Assembly (NCBI GenBank): GCA_910585635.1
Contig: CAJUFE010000006.1
Location: 1 to 64,000, forward strand
Direction of reading: 5' to 3'
Source of the DNA: an uncultured Lachnospiraceae bacterium
GTDB taxonomy: Bacteria > Bacillota > Clostridia > Lachnospirales > Lachnospiraceae
Length of the DNA: 64,000 nt
The notes beneath the pieces were generated by a model. The model was not told where the DNA came from, ran no database searches, and saw nothing but the letters and a program-made list of their open reading frames with translations. Shown here in pieces: positions 17,873 through 26,920 of this stretch. Made by a program: the position numbers and the translations under genes. Numbering within the stretch: position 1 is the first letter of the stretch; each line of letters begins with the position of its first letter.

Positions 17873-18835
17873 TCACTCTTTCCTCGCCAACAGGTTCAAA
17901 AACAACGCCGCGATGATCAGCATCCCCTTGAACAGCTCCTGCGCGGCTGACGGGATCGACAAAAATACCAACATGTTGTTGATCACCCCGATAAAGATGA
18001 CCCCCAGGAATGTCCCCAGCATCGACCCTTTCCCGCCATTGATATCGGTCCCCCCGATCACTGCCGCGGCGATGGCATCCATCATGAGCGAGTTCCCACC
18101 GCTCTCCTGGGTCACCAGGACGATCCTGGAACCCATGATCAATGCAGAGAGCCCCATGCATAGCCCCGAAAAAACATAGACCAAGATCTTATACCGCACC
18201 ACGGGGATCCCTGACAACGCCGCGTTCTTTTCATTTGAGCCGCAGGCATATATACTGCTCCCAAACCGGGTATAGTATAAGAGCGCTGCCCCGATCCCAA
18301 AGGTCAAGAACATGACGATCACCGAGACCGGGATCCTTGCGATCTGCTCTTTTCCAAAAAAGCTGAACAGCTCATGCTTCAGCTGTAGTTTCTTTCCCGC
18401 CGAGATGATGTTCAGGATCCCTTGTGACAGCGACATAGTCGCCAGCGTCGTCACAAATGGCACCACCTTCACCTTTGTGATCAAAAGCCCATTGCACAGG
18501 CCCAGCAGCAGTGTGACCCCGATCCCGCACAGGATAGAAAGCCCCGCCTGTCCTGTCTGTGTAAATACCAGGCCGATCACGATCGCCCCCAAGGTCACCC
18601 CATATCCGGTCGATAAGTCCATCCCCCCGGTGATCAGGACAAAGGTCAGTCCGACCGCTAAGATCCCCATATGGGAGCTCTGCCTCAAGATCCCGATCAG
18701 GTTCGACGGGGTAAGGAAATTGCTGCTCAAGCACTGCGATACGATCGAGAACAGCACGATCAAGCAAAAAAGGATCATCAGGCTTTTATCTTTCTTTCCT
18801 ATCTCCATCTTATCTGTCCTCATCATCCGATCCAT
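17873..18835 (-). CDS. CUT2-family sugar ABC permease (RbsC-like)
   Basis: This 320-residue polytopic protein has the RbsC signatures GLTFVLITGGMDLSTGYG and AVIGGTDINGGKGS. It is the second permease of the operon; the first is fused to the ATPase. AGGAGG lies 8 bases before the ATG at 18835, preferred over an ATG at 18871 that would nearly touch deoC. The paired permeases probably form a heterodimer. Confidence 0.88.
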   Translation of the reverse strand: MDRMMRTDKMEIGKKDKSLMILFCLIVLFSIVSQCLSSNFLTPSNLIGILRQSSHMGILAVGLTFVLITGGMDLSTGYGVTLGAIVIGLVFTQTGQAGLSILCGIGVTLLLGLCNGLLITKVKVVPFVTTLATMSLSQGILNIISAGKKLQLKHELFSFFGKEQIARIPVSVIVMFLTFGIGAALLYYTRFGSSIYACGSNEKNAALSGIPVVRYKILVYVFSGLCMGLSALIMGSRIVLVTQESGGNSLMMDAIAAAVIGGTDINGGKGSMLGTFLGVIFIGVINNMLVFLSIPSAAQELFKGMLIIAALFLNLLARKE

Positions 18836-18875
18836 ACCCCCTTCCTCCTGATCGCTTTGTGCCGCCATCATCTGG

Positions 18876-19523
18876 TCATCTTGTCAGCATCGCTATGGCG
18901 GAGCTGGTCCCGATCCTCTCACATCCTGCCTGGATGAACCACTCCAGATCCTCCACCGTCTTTACCCCACCGGCTGCTTTCATCTTTACATCCGGGCCGA
19001 TATGTTCCTTGAACAAGGTGATATCCTCTCTCGTAGCCCCACCTGTGCCAAACCCGGTAGACGTTTTGATAAAATCTGCCTTGGCGTTCGTGACCGCTCT
19101 ACACATAGCGATCTTCTCTTCATCTGTTAGATAGCAAGTCTCGATGATCACCTTCAGGACGATATCGCCCACTGCTTCCTTGACCCTGCGGATCTCGTCC
19201 TCCACCTTCTGATAGAGGCCGTTTTTCACATCGGAGATATTGACCACCATATCCACCTCTGAGGCGCCGTCCCTGACCGCCTGCTCTGCTTCCACCACCT
19301 TCGCCTCTGTCACACTGTAGCCTAAAGGAAAACCGATCACCGTACAGATGTTGATCTTATCCCCATAAGCTTCTTTAACGCGTGCGATGTAGTTAGGCGG
19401 GATACAGACAGAGGCGGTATGGTACTCTGCTGCCTCATCGCATAATTTTTTGATCGCATCCCATGTTGCGAAAGCTTTCAGCTGCGTGTGGTCAATGTGA
19501 CTAAAGATCTCATTTTTGTCCAT
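18876..19523 (-). CDS. deoC: Deoxyribose-phosphate aldolase family protein
   Basis: This 215-residue TIM barrel matches DeoC in length, with HTQLK at the N-terminus, VIGFPLG, EVDMVVNI, the lysine in LKVIIETCYL and the Schiff-base lysine in DFIKTSTGFG. DeoC cleaves 2-deoxyribose 5-phosphate to acetaldehyde and glyceraldehyde 3-phosphate. It is first in an operon with an ABC transporter and a kinase, so it may act on a related phosphorylated sugar instead. The start follows AAGGAGG, and a consensus promoter lies upstream. Confidence 0.92.
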   Translation of the reverse strand: MDKNEIFSHIDHTQLKAFATWDAIKKLCDEAAEYHTASVCIPPNYIARVKEAYGDKINICTVIGFPLGYSVTEAKVVEAEQAVRDGASEVDMVVNISDVKNGLYQKVEDEIRRVKEAVGDIVLKVIIETCYLTDEEKIAMCRAVTNAKADFIKTSTGFGTGGATREDITLFKEHIGPDVKMKAAGGVKTVEDLEWFIQAGCERIGTSSAIAMLTR

Positions 19524-19565
19524 TTTTTGTTATCCTCCTTATACTTTTCGACATGTTCTGTTATG

Positions 19566-19594
19566 ATATTACTCTTTTTTGTTGTTTTTGTCAA
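19566..19594 (-). promoter_or_regulatory. Promoter of the deoC sugar operon
   Basis: The minus strand reads TTGACA, 17 bases, TAATAT, about 42 bases before deoC. TTTTTGTCA overlaps its -35 region at 19585-19593 and recurs at 19617-19626, a possible operator for the divergent DeoR regulator. The whole 360-base gap is AT-rich. Confidence 0.8.
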
Positions 19595-19716
19595 TTATCT
19601 TCTCGCTATTTTTGCATTTTTTGTCACATTTTCTCTCTACAATTGCATGAATATTAACATATTATCTTTGCTTTTGTTATTTTATTGTGATATCTCTACT
19701 TTTTTCATGATCTGCC

Positions 19717-19745
19717 TTGTATTTCCTATCGCTTTCAGGTATAAT
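19717..19745 (+). promoter_or_regulatory. Promoter of the deoR-type regulator
   Basis: TTGTAT, 17 bases, TATAAT, about 140 bases before the regulator start. Confidence 0.7.
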
Positions 19746-19886
19746 GTTGTCACGATCCGCCATGGATCTGCGTTTTATCTGCCAAACAGACATTTTTTCC
19801 TATGAACGTCTGCCGTGGGACCCGTGGTGGTCTTGCGAAGGTTGTCTCGCACACGTCAAAGATCGATACATAAAGTGGGTATGAGT

Positions 19887-20663
19887 ATGTCAAAGAAGAT
19901 CGAACGGGAGAATCAGATCCTCTCCATCCTATTAGAAAAAAACGGCGCATCTGTCCGTAAACTATCCCAGATCGTGGGCGTATCCGAGATGACGATCCGG
20001 CGCGATCTGGCCCAGCTGCAGGCAAAAGACTATGTATCCGTAGTCCAGGGGGTCGCGATCATCAATCGGAACCAGGATGGCTCCGCCATCCAAAAAAACT
20101 ACACCCTGGATCTGGAACGGGATCTGATGAAGGACAAAAAGACGCGGATCGGACTGGCGGCAGCGGCCATGATCGAGGCCAATGATACCATCATCATCGA
20201 TACCGGGACCACTACAGAGGTATTGGCCGAAAACCTGCCGAACCTGCCTGTAACGATCGTATGTTATAATCTGAACATTTTATCCTTTGTACAAAGCCAC
20301 AACATCTCCTCCCTGATCTTTTGCGGCGGATATTATCACGAAAACACCCAGATGTTCGAGAGTCCGGAAAATGTAGCGCTCATCTCCAGGATCTGCGCCA
20401 ATAAGGTGTTCTGTTCTGCTGCCGGCATCAGCGCCAAGGGCGCGGTCACCTGTATCGACCAATACGAGATCGCCACCAAGCAGGCGGCCCTCCGCTCGGC
20501 AGTCACCAGCATCCTGTTGATCGACTCCTCTAAATTTGGGAAGATCCGCCCTTCTCTGTTTGCGAACCTGGCGGATTTTGATGTCATCGTCACCGACTCC
20601 GATATCCCCCAGAGCTGGATCAACCTGATCAAGAATTCCGGCGTGGAACTGAACATCGTGTAG
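19887..20663 (+). CDS. DeoR-family sugar operon regulator
   Basis: This 258-residue protein has an N-terminal winged helix (VRKLSQIVGVSEMTIRRDLAQL, about residues 22-43) and a C-terminal sugar-phosphate sensor domain (DTIIIDTGTTTEVLAENL; LLIDSSKFGK). DeoR proteins usually repress nearby operons until a phosphorylated sugar binds. It is divergent from the deoC operon, its likely target. The GTGGG site is 7 bases from the ATG at 19887. A further in-frame ATG at 19881 cannot be excluded. Confidence 0.88.
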   Translation: MSKKIERENQILSILLEKNGASVRKLSQIVGVSEMTIRRDLAQLQAKDYVSVVQGVAIINRNQDGSAIQKNYTLDLERDLMKDKKTRIGLAAAAMIEANDTIIIDTGTTTEVLAENLPNLPVTIVCYNLNILSFVQSHNISSLIFCGGYYHENTQMFESPENVALISRICANKVFCSAAGISAKGAVTCIDQYEIATKQAALRSAVTSILLIDSSKFGKIRPSLFANLADFDVIVTDSDIPQSWINLIKNSGVELNIV

Positions 20664-20689
20664 CACCGCCATATAGCTGCAGACGCGAA

Positions 20690-20733
20690 AAAGCTCAGGA
20701 GCCATCGAGATCGTTCGATGGCTCCTGAGCTTT
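20690..20733. terminator. Strong intrinsic terminator after the DeoR gene
   Basis: A perfect 19-base-pair stem (AAAGCTCAGGAGCCATCGA and its complement) closes a 6-base loop and ends in TTT-rich sequence. It separates the regulator from the convergent kinase gene and can work in both directions. Confidence 0.88.
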
Positions 20734-20784
20734 CCTTTATACTCTATATATGCACTATCGCAACTTTTACATGGATAACATCTC

Positions 20785-21294
20785 CTACCGGCAACAGGCG
20801 GACCGGCCTTCTGATCCTTCCAGATAGGCATCTGCCATCTCCCTGGATGTGAACACATGGATCTCCTTCCCCTCTGCGGCCTGAAGGAGACGTGCCATCC
20901 TGGGGGCATAGCCAGTCTTAAAGTCCTTTACGAAGGCCACGAACTCCTCATCCGGCTCCGTCTCGATCCAGGGCATATCCTCCCTGGGCTTCCCCCGCCG
21001 CGCCTCGATCCCTGCCAGACAGACCTTTGTTGGCAGGTCGAACCAGAAGACTGTATCGCATCTGTCTATGCGCGCGGAAAGGGTCCGCTCATAATTCCCG
21101 TCGATGATCCACCGCTCCTGTGCCAATACACGCGCCAGCTTGGCATCGAACGCTTCCTTGCTATAAGTCGTCTTATCCGGTTTATGGTAGAGCATATCCA
21201 GATAGAACAAAGGAAGGCCGGTCGCCTTGCTGAGCCTCCTGGCAAATGTGCTCTTCCCGCTCCCCGGACAACCGATCACGATCGCCTTTTCCAT
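20785..21294 (-). CDS. P-loop adenylate-kinase-like protein
   Basis: This 169-residue protein begins IVIGCPGSGKSTFARRLS (Walker A) and continues with LFYLDMLYHKPDKTTYS and WIIDGNYERTL, typical of the topology-modulation/FlaR-like group of small nucleotide kinases. The true substrate of this group is not settled. AAAGGGG precedes the ATG at 21294. It is a single gene between two convergent-type terminator and stop regions. Confidence 0.82.
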   Translation of the reverse strand: MEKAIVIGCPGSGKSTFARRLSKATGLPLFYLDMLYHKPDKTTYSKEAFDAKLARVLAQERWIIDGNYERTLSARIDRCDTVFWFDLPTKVCLAGIEARRGKPREDMPWIETEPDEEFVAFVKDFKTGYAPRMARLLQAAEGKEIHVFTSREMADAYLEGSEGRSACCR

Positions 21295-21360
21295 CGTCTG
21301 TGCCCCTTTCCTCTTGCTGTACCGATCCCGCACGCTGCCGCCTGCCTGTGGCCAAAAACA

Positions 21361-24300
21361 CTACCGCAAGATCTTTCGCAGGAGCTCCATCAGCTTGGGG
21401 ATATCGATCGGCTTTGCGATATGTCCGTTCATCCCGGCTTCAAGAGCCGCTTTTCGGTCCTCGTCAAATGCGTTGGCCGTCATGGCGATGATCGGGATGG
21501 CCGCAAGCGCGGGATCGGCAAAGGACCGGATCCGTCTCGTGGCCTCGTAACCATCCATGATCGGCATCTGTATATCCATCAAGACCACATCGTACCGGCC
21601 AGGTCCTGCTTTTTCCAGCTTTTCTACTGCCACCGCGCCGTCATCTGCCACATCCACCATCGCACCGGCTTCCTGTAAGATCTCCACGGCGATCTCCTGG
21701 TTCAGCTCGTTATCCTCCACCAGGAGGATCCTCTTTCCTGTGAAGGAGGTCTCCTCGCCTTGGTCCGTGTCTGCTGTGCCCCGGACTGTGAAAGGCGCCT
21801 CCAACAGCCTCCTGAGCTCCGATAAAAAGATCGGCTTCGAGCAGAAGGCCGTGACGCCCGCGCCCCTGGCCTCTTCCTCGATATCGGACCAGTCATATGC
21901 CGTCAGGATGATGATCGGCGTATCCTCCCCGATCAAACTGCGGATCCGCCGCACCACCTCGATGCCGTTCATATCCGGCATCAGCCAGTCGATGATATAG
22001 GCCGCATAGCTGTCCCCCTGCTCCTTCGCCAGCTTAGTGCGCAGCACCGCCTCCTTGCCGGAGGTGGTCCAATCCGGCCGCATCCCGATCGTGGTCAGCA
22101 TCTTGGTGACGCTGGAACAAGTATTGAAATCATCATCTGCCACCAGCGCCCTCAGCTCCTGCAGCTGTGGGATGACCTCCTGGCGCACAGGAGCGGCGCA
22201 GGTCTTGAACTGCAGCTCTACATTAAAGGTGGTCCCTTTCCCCTCTTCGCTGGCCACCTCTATCCGGCCGCCCATCATATCCACGATGTTCTTCGTGATC
22301 GCCATCCCCAGCCCGGTCCCCTGGATCCCGCTGACCGTACTGGTCCGCTCCCGCTCAAAGGGCTCAAAGACATGGGCTAAAAACTCCTGGCTCATGCCGA
22401 TCCCTGTATCCTTGACCTGGAAGATATAAGAAGCATAGCCCTCCGGCGCTCCCGCGATCTGCTGGATGCGCAGCCCCACCAGACCGCCGGGCTTGGTGAA
22501 CTTCATGGCATTGCTCAAGAGGTTCAGCAAGATCTGGTTCAGACGGAGCCGGTCGCACAGCACATCTTCATTGACCACATCGGCTGTATCGATATAAAGA
22601 TCCAGCCGCTTTGCCGTGATATCGGCCTGCACGATCGTCTTCAAATCATGCATGACCTCCGGGAGAGAGGTCTCCTTTTCCTCGATCTTCACCTTCCCGC
22701 TCTCGATCCGGCTCATGTCCAGCACATCATTGATCAGGCTCAGGAGGTGATTGCTGGAGGTGCTGATCTTCGCCAGATAATCCTGGACCTGCTCGGTGTT
22801 ATCGATATGGGCAGCCGCCAGGGAGGTAAAGCCGATGATCGCGTTCATCGGGGTCCGGATATCATGGGACATATTATTGAGGAACGTGGTCTTTGCCCGG
22901 TTGGCGTGCTGGGCTGCGGCAAGGGCGTCCTGAAGGTCGATGTTCTGCGCCTCCAGCTGTGCTTCCAGCCGTTTCTCATCATCGATATCCACAAAAAGGC
23001 CTACAAAGGTGATCGGCGAGCCGTCCTCCCGCCTGGACAGACGGCCGGCAGCATGGAACCATCTCCAGCCGTTCTGGCGGGTCAGGAGGCGGTACTCCAC
23101 ATCATAGGTCTTTTCGCCGGTATAATCCCTCACCGTGTCCCAATACTCCTTCATGATCCGTTCTCTGTCTTCCTCATGCAGCAGGTCGGACCAGGACTCC
23201 AGCTTGTCGGGGAAATCCACTTCGCTTTCATATCCCAGCATGTTCCGGAAGGCGCTGGACCAGGTACAGGAGAGCATCTGTGCATGCTCATCAAATTCCA
23301 TGCTCCAGCGGCCGGAACCCATGGCCTTATGGATGTTCTCCATATCCGTGCGCTCCCGTTCCACCTGGGCCAGAGCCGCCCGGATCCGATCCCCATCCGC
23401 CTTCTCCTGCTCTAAGAGGATCCTGGCGTTCTTTCTGGCCTGATGGATCAGCACCAGGAACACACCCAGCATCGCCAACACCGTGATCACGATCTGGATG
23501 GTGTTGTGGCGGATCATCGTAGCGCTGATCGAGCTGATCTGGCTGTTGATGACATTATCCCGGATCAGGACCGCCAGCATCCAGGCAGTGCCTTCCACCG
23601 GGATATAGCAGAGCTCCTCCCGGATCCCTTGATATGTGAACGTGGCCCGTCCCGGCCGGCCGGCTGCAAAATCGTCCTCCACCTGGCTATAGCTCAAGCC
23701 CTCCATATCGGCATCCTTGAGGGCAGAAAGGAGGTTCTCACCCGCCTGGAGCCGGCCAAAGAAAGCATTTGTCAGGCCTTCCCCGCTGCGGTGATAGAGA
23801 TTGTAATAGGTCTCTTCGCCGCTGGTCTGCAGGGTCAGGGAGCTGAGCATCGCGTCAATGTCGATATGGATAAAACATACCCGGATCTCCGCCCCCTGAA
23901 AGAAGATCCCCTCCACCGGGATCGCCAGGACCGCCTGCTTTTTTGCTCCATAGAGGTTCAAGGTGCTGATCGTAGGCCCGGTCAGCTCTCCTGCGAGAAA
24001 GCTGTAGCGGCTGAGGCCCGAAGTGGTGCTGCGCTGGGTATAGACGATCCCATTTTCGTCTACCAGCACGAACTTATCCACACCTAAAAGCTTCCTGGTC
24101 CTGCCCAGGAAACGGCGCAGGGTCTCCTGAGAGGCCAGATCCTCTGCCTCCAATGTGTCCAGCGCCCGCTCCATGCGCGCAAGATCGTTCCGCAATTCCT
24201 CGGAGACGACCTGGGCCCTCCGTCCGGCCAGCTCCTCCAGATAAAACCCGCTGACCACATTGACCGCCCGGTCCGTGCCTGCTCTGGCACTGCTCAGCGC

Positions 24301-24426
24301 CCACACGGTGGTGGCCAGGAGGATCCCCGCGATGACGAGCCCGCCCCAGATCGCCGCGGCCACTGTCTGTCTCCGTTCTATCCCGCCCTGCCGCGCTCCG
24401 TTCATATCCTTTTGTGATCCATCCAT
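21361..24426 (-). CDS. Hybrid sensor histidine kinase with two receiver domains
   Basis: This 1021-residue membrane kinase has TM helices near residues 25-45 and 305-330 flanking an extracellular Cache-like sensor domain. A PAS_3 domain follows (about 365-490; SWSDLLHEEDRERI), then HisKA with MSHDIRTPMN (His about 520) and HATPase (NLLSNAMKFT, DTGIGM). Two receiver domains complete it, with aspartates in IIDWLMPDMNG (about 812) and LMDIQMPIMDGY (about 949). AGGAG is 7 bases from the ATG at 24426, 16 bases after the stop of the upstream binding-protein gene. No DNA-binding output domain is present, so the signal must pass to another protein. Confidence 0.93.
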   Translation of the reverse strand: MDGSQKDMNGARQGGIERRQTVAAAIWGGLVIAGILLATTVWALSSARAGTDRAVNVVSGFYLEELAGRRAQVVSEELRNDLARMERALDTLEAEDLASQETLRRFLGRTRKLLGVDKFVLVDENGIVYTQRSTTSGLSRYSFLAGELTGPTISTLNLYGAKKQAVLAIPVEGIFFQGAEIRVCFIHIDIDAMLSSLTLQTSGEETYYNLYHRSGEGLTNAFFGRLQAGENLLSALKDADMEGLSYSQVEDDFAAGRPGRATFTYQGIREELCYIPVEGTAWMLAVLIRDNVINSQISSISATMIRHNTIQIVITVLAMLGVFLVLIHQARKNARILLEQEKADGDRIRAALAQVERERTDMENIHKAMGSGRWSMEFDEHAQMLSCTWSSAFRNMLGYESEVDFPDKLESWSDLLHEEDRERIMKEYWDTVRDYTGEKTYDVEYRLLTRQNGWRWFHAAGRLSRREDGSPITFVGLFVDIDDEKRLEAQLEAQNIDLQDALAAAQHANRAKTTFLNNMSHDIRTPMNAIIGFTSLAAAHIDNTEQVQDYLAKISTSSNHLLSLINDVLDMSRIESGKVKIEEKETSLPEVMHDLKTIVQADITAKRLDLYIDTADVVNEDVLCDRLRLNQILLNLLSNAMKFTKPGGLVGLRIQQIAGAPEGYASYIFQVKDTGIGMSQEFLAHVFEPFERERTSTVSGIQGTGLGMAITKNIVDMMGGRIEVASEEGKGTTFNVELQFKTCAAPVRQEVIPQLQELRALVADDDFNTCSSVTKMLTTIGMRPDWTTSGKEAVLRTKLAKEQGDSYAAYIIDWLMPDMNGIEVVRRIRSLIGEDTPIIILTAYDWSDIEEEARGAGVTAFCSKPIFLSELRRLLEAPFTVRGTADTDQGEETSFTGKRILLVEDNELNQEIAVEILQEAGAMVDVADDGAVAVEKLEKAGPGRYDVVLMDIQMPIMDGYEATRRIRSFADPALAAIPIIAMTANAFDEDRKAALEAGMNGHIAKPIDIPKLMELLRKILR

Positions 24427-24442
24427 ATCCCTGCTCCTGCTA

Positions 24443-25747
24443 TCATCGATCGCTCTCACCATACAGGATCTGGAGCATCGCTGCCGCGCTGTCCTGATAG
24501 ATGATCGTCGTCATTTCCTCTGTTTTCTCCGGATACGCCTCCCCCGGAAGGAGCCCGTCCGCGATCTTTACCGCCACCTGGACGGTGTCAAAGCCGATGG
24601 AATAACAGTCCTGGACCCCCAGGGCGTAGATGACCCCGTCCCGGAGATACCGGAGCGCCTCCTGGTCATGGTCCATCCCCACGATCACGATCTCCCCCTC
24701 CCTTTTAGCCTGGATGACCGCTCTCGCCGCCCCCACTGGGTTGCTCATGTTGCAGCAGATGATGCCGGCAAGGTCATGGTGCCGTGCCAGGAACTCTTCT
24801 GTGAGCTGACAGGCCGCCTCCGCAGAATCTCCGTCATAGCCGATCTCCACGACCTCCATATCCGGATAAGCGCTCAGCACGTCCTGTGCGCCCAGTGCCC
24901 GGTCCTCATGGCAGGGCGCGTCCTTTGTCCCCACCAGGATCGCTACCTTCCCACGATACCCCAGCGCCTCACAGAGGATCTGGGTGAGTGCCGCTCCGTC
25001 CTCATAGTTATGGGTATTGCCCACATAGGCGATCCGCTGGCATCCAGCCTCCTTCGGGGCATCGGAGCTGGAAAAGGTCATGACCTTCTGGCCCTCCTCC
25101 ATGAGCTGGTTGATCACCGGTGTGATGCGCTCCACATCGGCCACATCCACACCGATGACGTCAAAGCCTCTGCCCGCCGCCTCGTTCAGCCGCCGGATCT
25201 GGTCCTGGGCAGAGGCTTTATCAGGGGCAAGGTATTCGTACTCGATCACGACGCCCATGTCCTCATACTGCGCCGCCGCATCCTCGATCCCCAGCGCCAC
25301 CGCATCCCACCAGGGATGGACAGTCTTATAGGTGAGATAAAAATTGTAGCTTTTCTTTAAGGGCTGGTAGCCGTCCAGCTCATGGTCCAGGTTCACGACC
25401 GTCATGATATCCCCATCCGCCGGTCCGCCTGACGGCACGCCCTGAGCGAACGGCATGCCCTGGGCCATCTCTGCGCCCTGGGCAGCCGCCGCGTCCTGGG
25501 CAGCCAGATCCAGCCCTGCCGGCACACTTTGGACAGCCTCACCCTCCTGAGGCGCCAGTCCCTGCTGTACGTCTCCATCCTGCCCATCCTGTTCCTCTAT
25601 ACGCAGCTCACTGTCGGCTGCCAAAGCTCCATCCTCTGCCTTACTGCCGCAGCCGGTCAAGCCAACGCTGCAGCTGCAGATCGCTGCGGCAACCACTGCC
25701 AGCATCGATGGCATCCCATATCTTTTTTTGCGTCTGCCTTTACTCAC
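24443..25747 (-). CDS. Sugar-binding-type lipoprotein of the kinase operon
   Basis: This 434-residue protein has a lipoprotein signal ending VGLTGCGS, then a repetitive Gly/Ala/Gln-rich linker (about residues 38-118, with PAGL, AQGAEMAQGMPFAQGVP). An RbsB-like binding fold follows (about 125-430; IVIVGMDHDQEALRYL). No transporter genes are adjacent; a hybrid kinase with an extracellular sensor follows directly. It is therefore probably a ligand receptor that signals to the kinase rather than an import component. The start is GTG after AGGAGG at 10 bases. Confidence 0.86.
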   Translation of the reverse strand: MSKGRRKKRYGMPSMLAVVAAAICSCSVGLTGCGSKAEDGALAADSELRIEEQDGQDGDVQQGLAPQEGEAVQSVPAGLDLAAQDAAAAQGAEMAQGMPFAQGVPSGGPADGDIMTVVNLDHELDGYQPLKKSYNFYLTYKTVHPWWDAVALGIEDAAAQYEDMGVVIEYEYLAPDKASAQDQIRRLNEAAGRGFDVIGVDVADVERITPVINQLMEEGQKVMTFSSSDAPKEAGCQRIAYVGNTHNYEDGAALTQILCEALGYRGKVAILVGTKDAPCHEDRALGAQDVLSAYPDMEVVEIGYDGDSAEAACQLTEEFLARHHDLAGIICCNMSNPVGAARAVIQAKREGEIVIVGMDHDQEALRYLRDGVIYALGVQDCYSIGFDTVQVAVKIADGLLPGEAYPEKTEEMTTIIYQDSAAAMLQILYGESDR

Positions 25748-25767
25748 CCTTATGTCGCCTCCTACTC

Positions 25768-26742
25768 TTAAGATCTGCTGTCCTTCTGCGCTGCCGCTTT
25801 CGTTTCCTTTTCTCCCCCTTCGGCCTTCTGCTCATTTACCCGCCAGCTGCGATAGCAAAAGAGCAGATACCCGGCTTTGGTACTGAAAAGCAGGCGGCAG
25901 GGATAGCCCTTCATAAAGTCTGCGCGGAACTCATCCTTCGTCAGCCGGCTGTCCTGGCTATCCCGGCTGTCCTGACCATCCTCAGCCTTTTCCTCTGCTC
26001 CTGCCTTGAACAGCCTGTCCAGCTTCTCAAAGAGCTTTCCAAAGATCTGCAGCACCAAAGGCTCTTCGATCTCGCTGCGCCGCATCATCCGCAGCGCCAG
26101 CGCCTTGTTCGCTCCCCGCAGGAGCAAAAGCTCATCCACCCCTAAAAGGAGCTGCACCTTGATCCCATCCTCCAGGTCATAGCTGCGGCGGCAATAATGC
26201 CCTTTCCCAATGTTCTGCCCTTTATAATCTGTACTGGCAAGCTCTGCCTCCACATTAAATACATCCCGGACAGCCCGGTCCACCGCCTTGGATATAGTGA
26301 CGACCTGGGGCGACAGTCCGGCATGTTTGGGGAGGACCGCTTTCCCCACGATCGCCTGGTCGTCCCGCATGATATGCTCCACCAGCCATCGCTGCAAGAT
26401 CCCGATGAACCGCTGGATCGCCAGTGAGGAATAGCCTGACCGCTCCAGGTCGTTGCGCAGAGAGACCAGGGTCTTATCCCGGAACGCGTCATGGATCCGT
26501 TTGTGCTGTGCATACCCGGCATACCGGATCGAGCGCATATATGCCTCTTCCTCCGCAAAATGGGTCATGGAATAGGCTTCCAGATACTTGATCGCTTCTT
26601 TATATGTATGCTGGCTGCTGTCCGTATCTCTCGACATCTCCATCATCTTCTCCATGATCTTGAACAGCTTGGCATGTGCCTTATCCACCACTTCCACACC
26701 GATCTTCAGTTTATCATCCCATACGATCTTTTTCTTTTCCAT
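25768..26742 (-). CDS. Bacteriohemerythrin with C-terminal extra domain
   Basis: This 324-residue protein has an intact hemerythrin domain: His23, His61, Glu65, His80, His84, His123 and Asp128 match the di-iron ligands. It binds oxygen or senses redox in the cytoplasm. Residues about 145-270 form a second alpha/beta domain that I read as possibly CheX-like, with low certainty. A Gly-Gln-Asp-Ser-Arg-rich repeat (EDGQDSRDSQDSR) follows near 255. The gene is only 20 bases from the binding-lipoprotein gene and leads that signalling operon. The start at 26742 has only a distant GGAAGG site. Confidence 0.82.
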   Translation of the reverse strand: MEKKKIVWDDKLKIGVEVVDKAHAKLFKIMEKMMEMSRDTDSSQHTYKEAIKYLEAYSMTHFAEEEAYMRSIRYAGYAQHKRIHDAFRDKTLVSLRNDLERSGYSSLAIQRFIGILQRWLVEHIMRDDQAIVGKAVLPKHAGLSPQVVTISKAVDRAVRDVFNVEAELASTDYKGQNIGKGHYCRRSYDLEDGIKVQLLLGVDELLLLRGANKALALRMMRRSEIEEPLVLQIFGKLFEKLDRLFKAGAEEKAEDGQDSRDSQDSRLTKDEFRADFMKGYPCRLLFSTKAGYLLFCYRSWRVNEQKAEGGEKETKAAAQKDSRS

Positions 26743-26794
26743 AAAAGGGTCCCGCCTTCCTATCCGATCGTACCCGGCTTTGTCAGCCCGGCCG

Positions 26795-26842
26795 ATCAAA
26801 AATCAAAAAGAGAGTCATAATACCGCAGCATTACCAACTCTC
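26795..26842 (-). terminator. Intrinsic terminator
   Basis: On the minus strand GAGAGT pairs with ACTCTC around an imperfectly paired loop and is followed by TTTTTGATTTTT. It would end the transcript of the P-loop gene at 26921. Confidence 0.6.
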
Positions 26843-26920
26843 CTTTACTGTTTGATACAGCATGCTGTATCTCCTGTATGCTATTATACGGGCTCACCCT
26901 TTTTATGTCAATGGATCTTT

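Noticed and set aside
22648..23415. 255-codon frame opposite the hybrid kinase
   Set aside because: It lies wholly antisense to the kinase PAS and HisKA coding region, with no domain match.
24260..25360. Long open frame opposite the binding-lipoprotein gene
   Set aside because: It is antisense to a gene with clear family motifs and has no supporting ribosome site. Long shadow frames are common in this GC-rich sequence.
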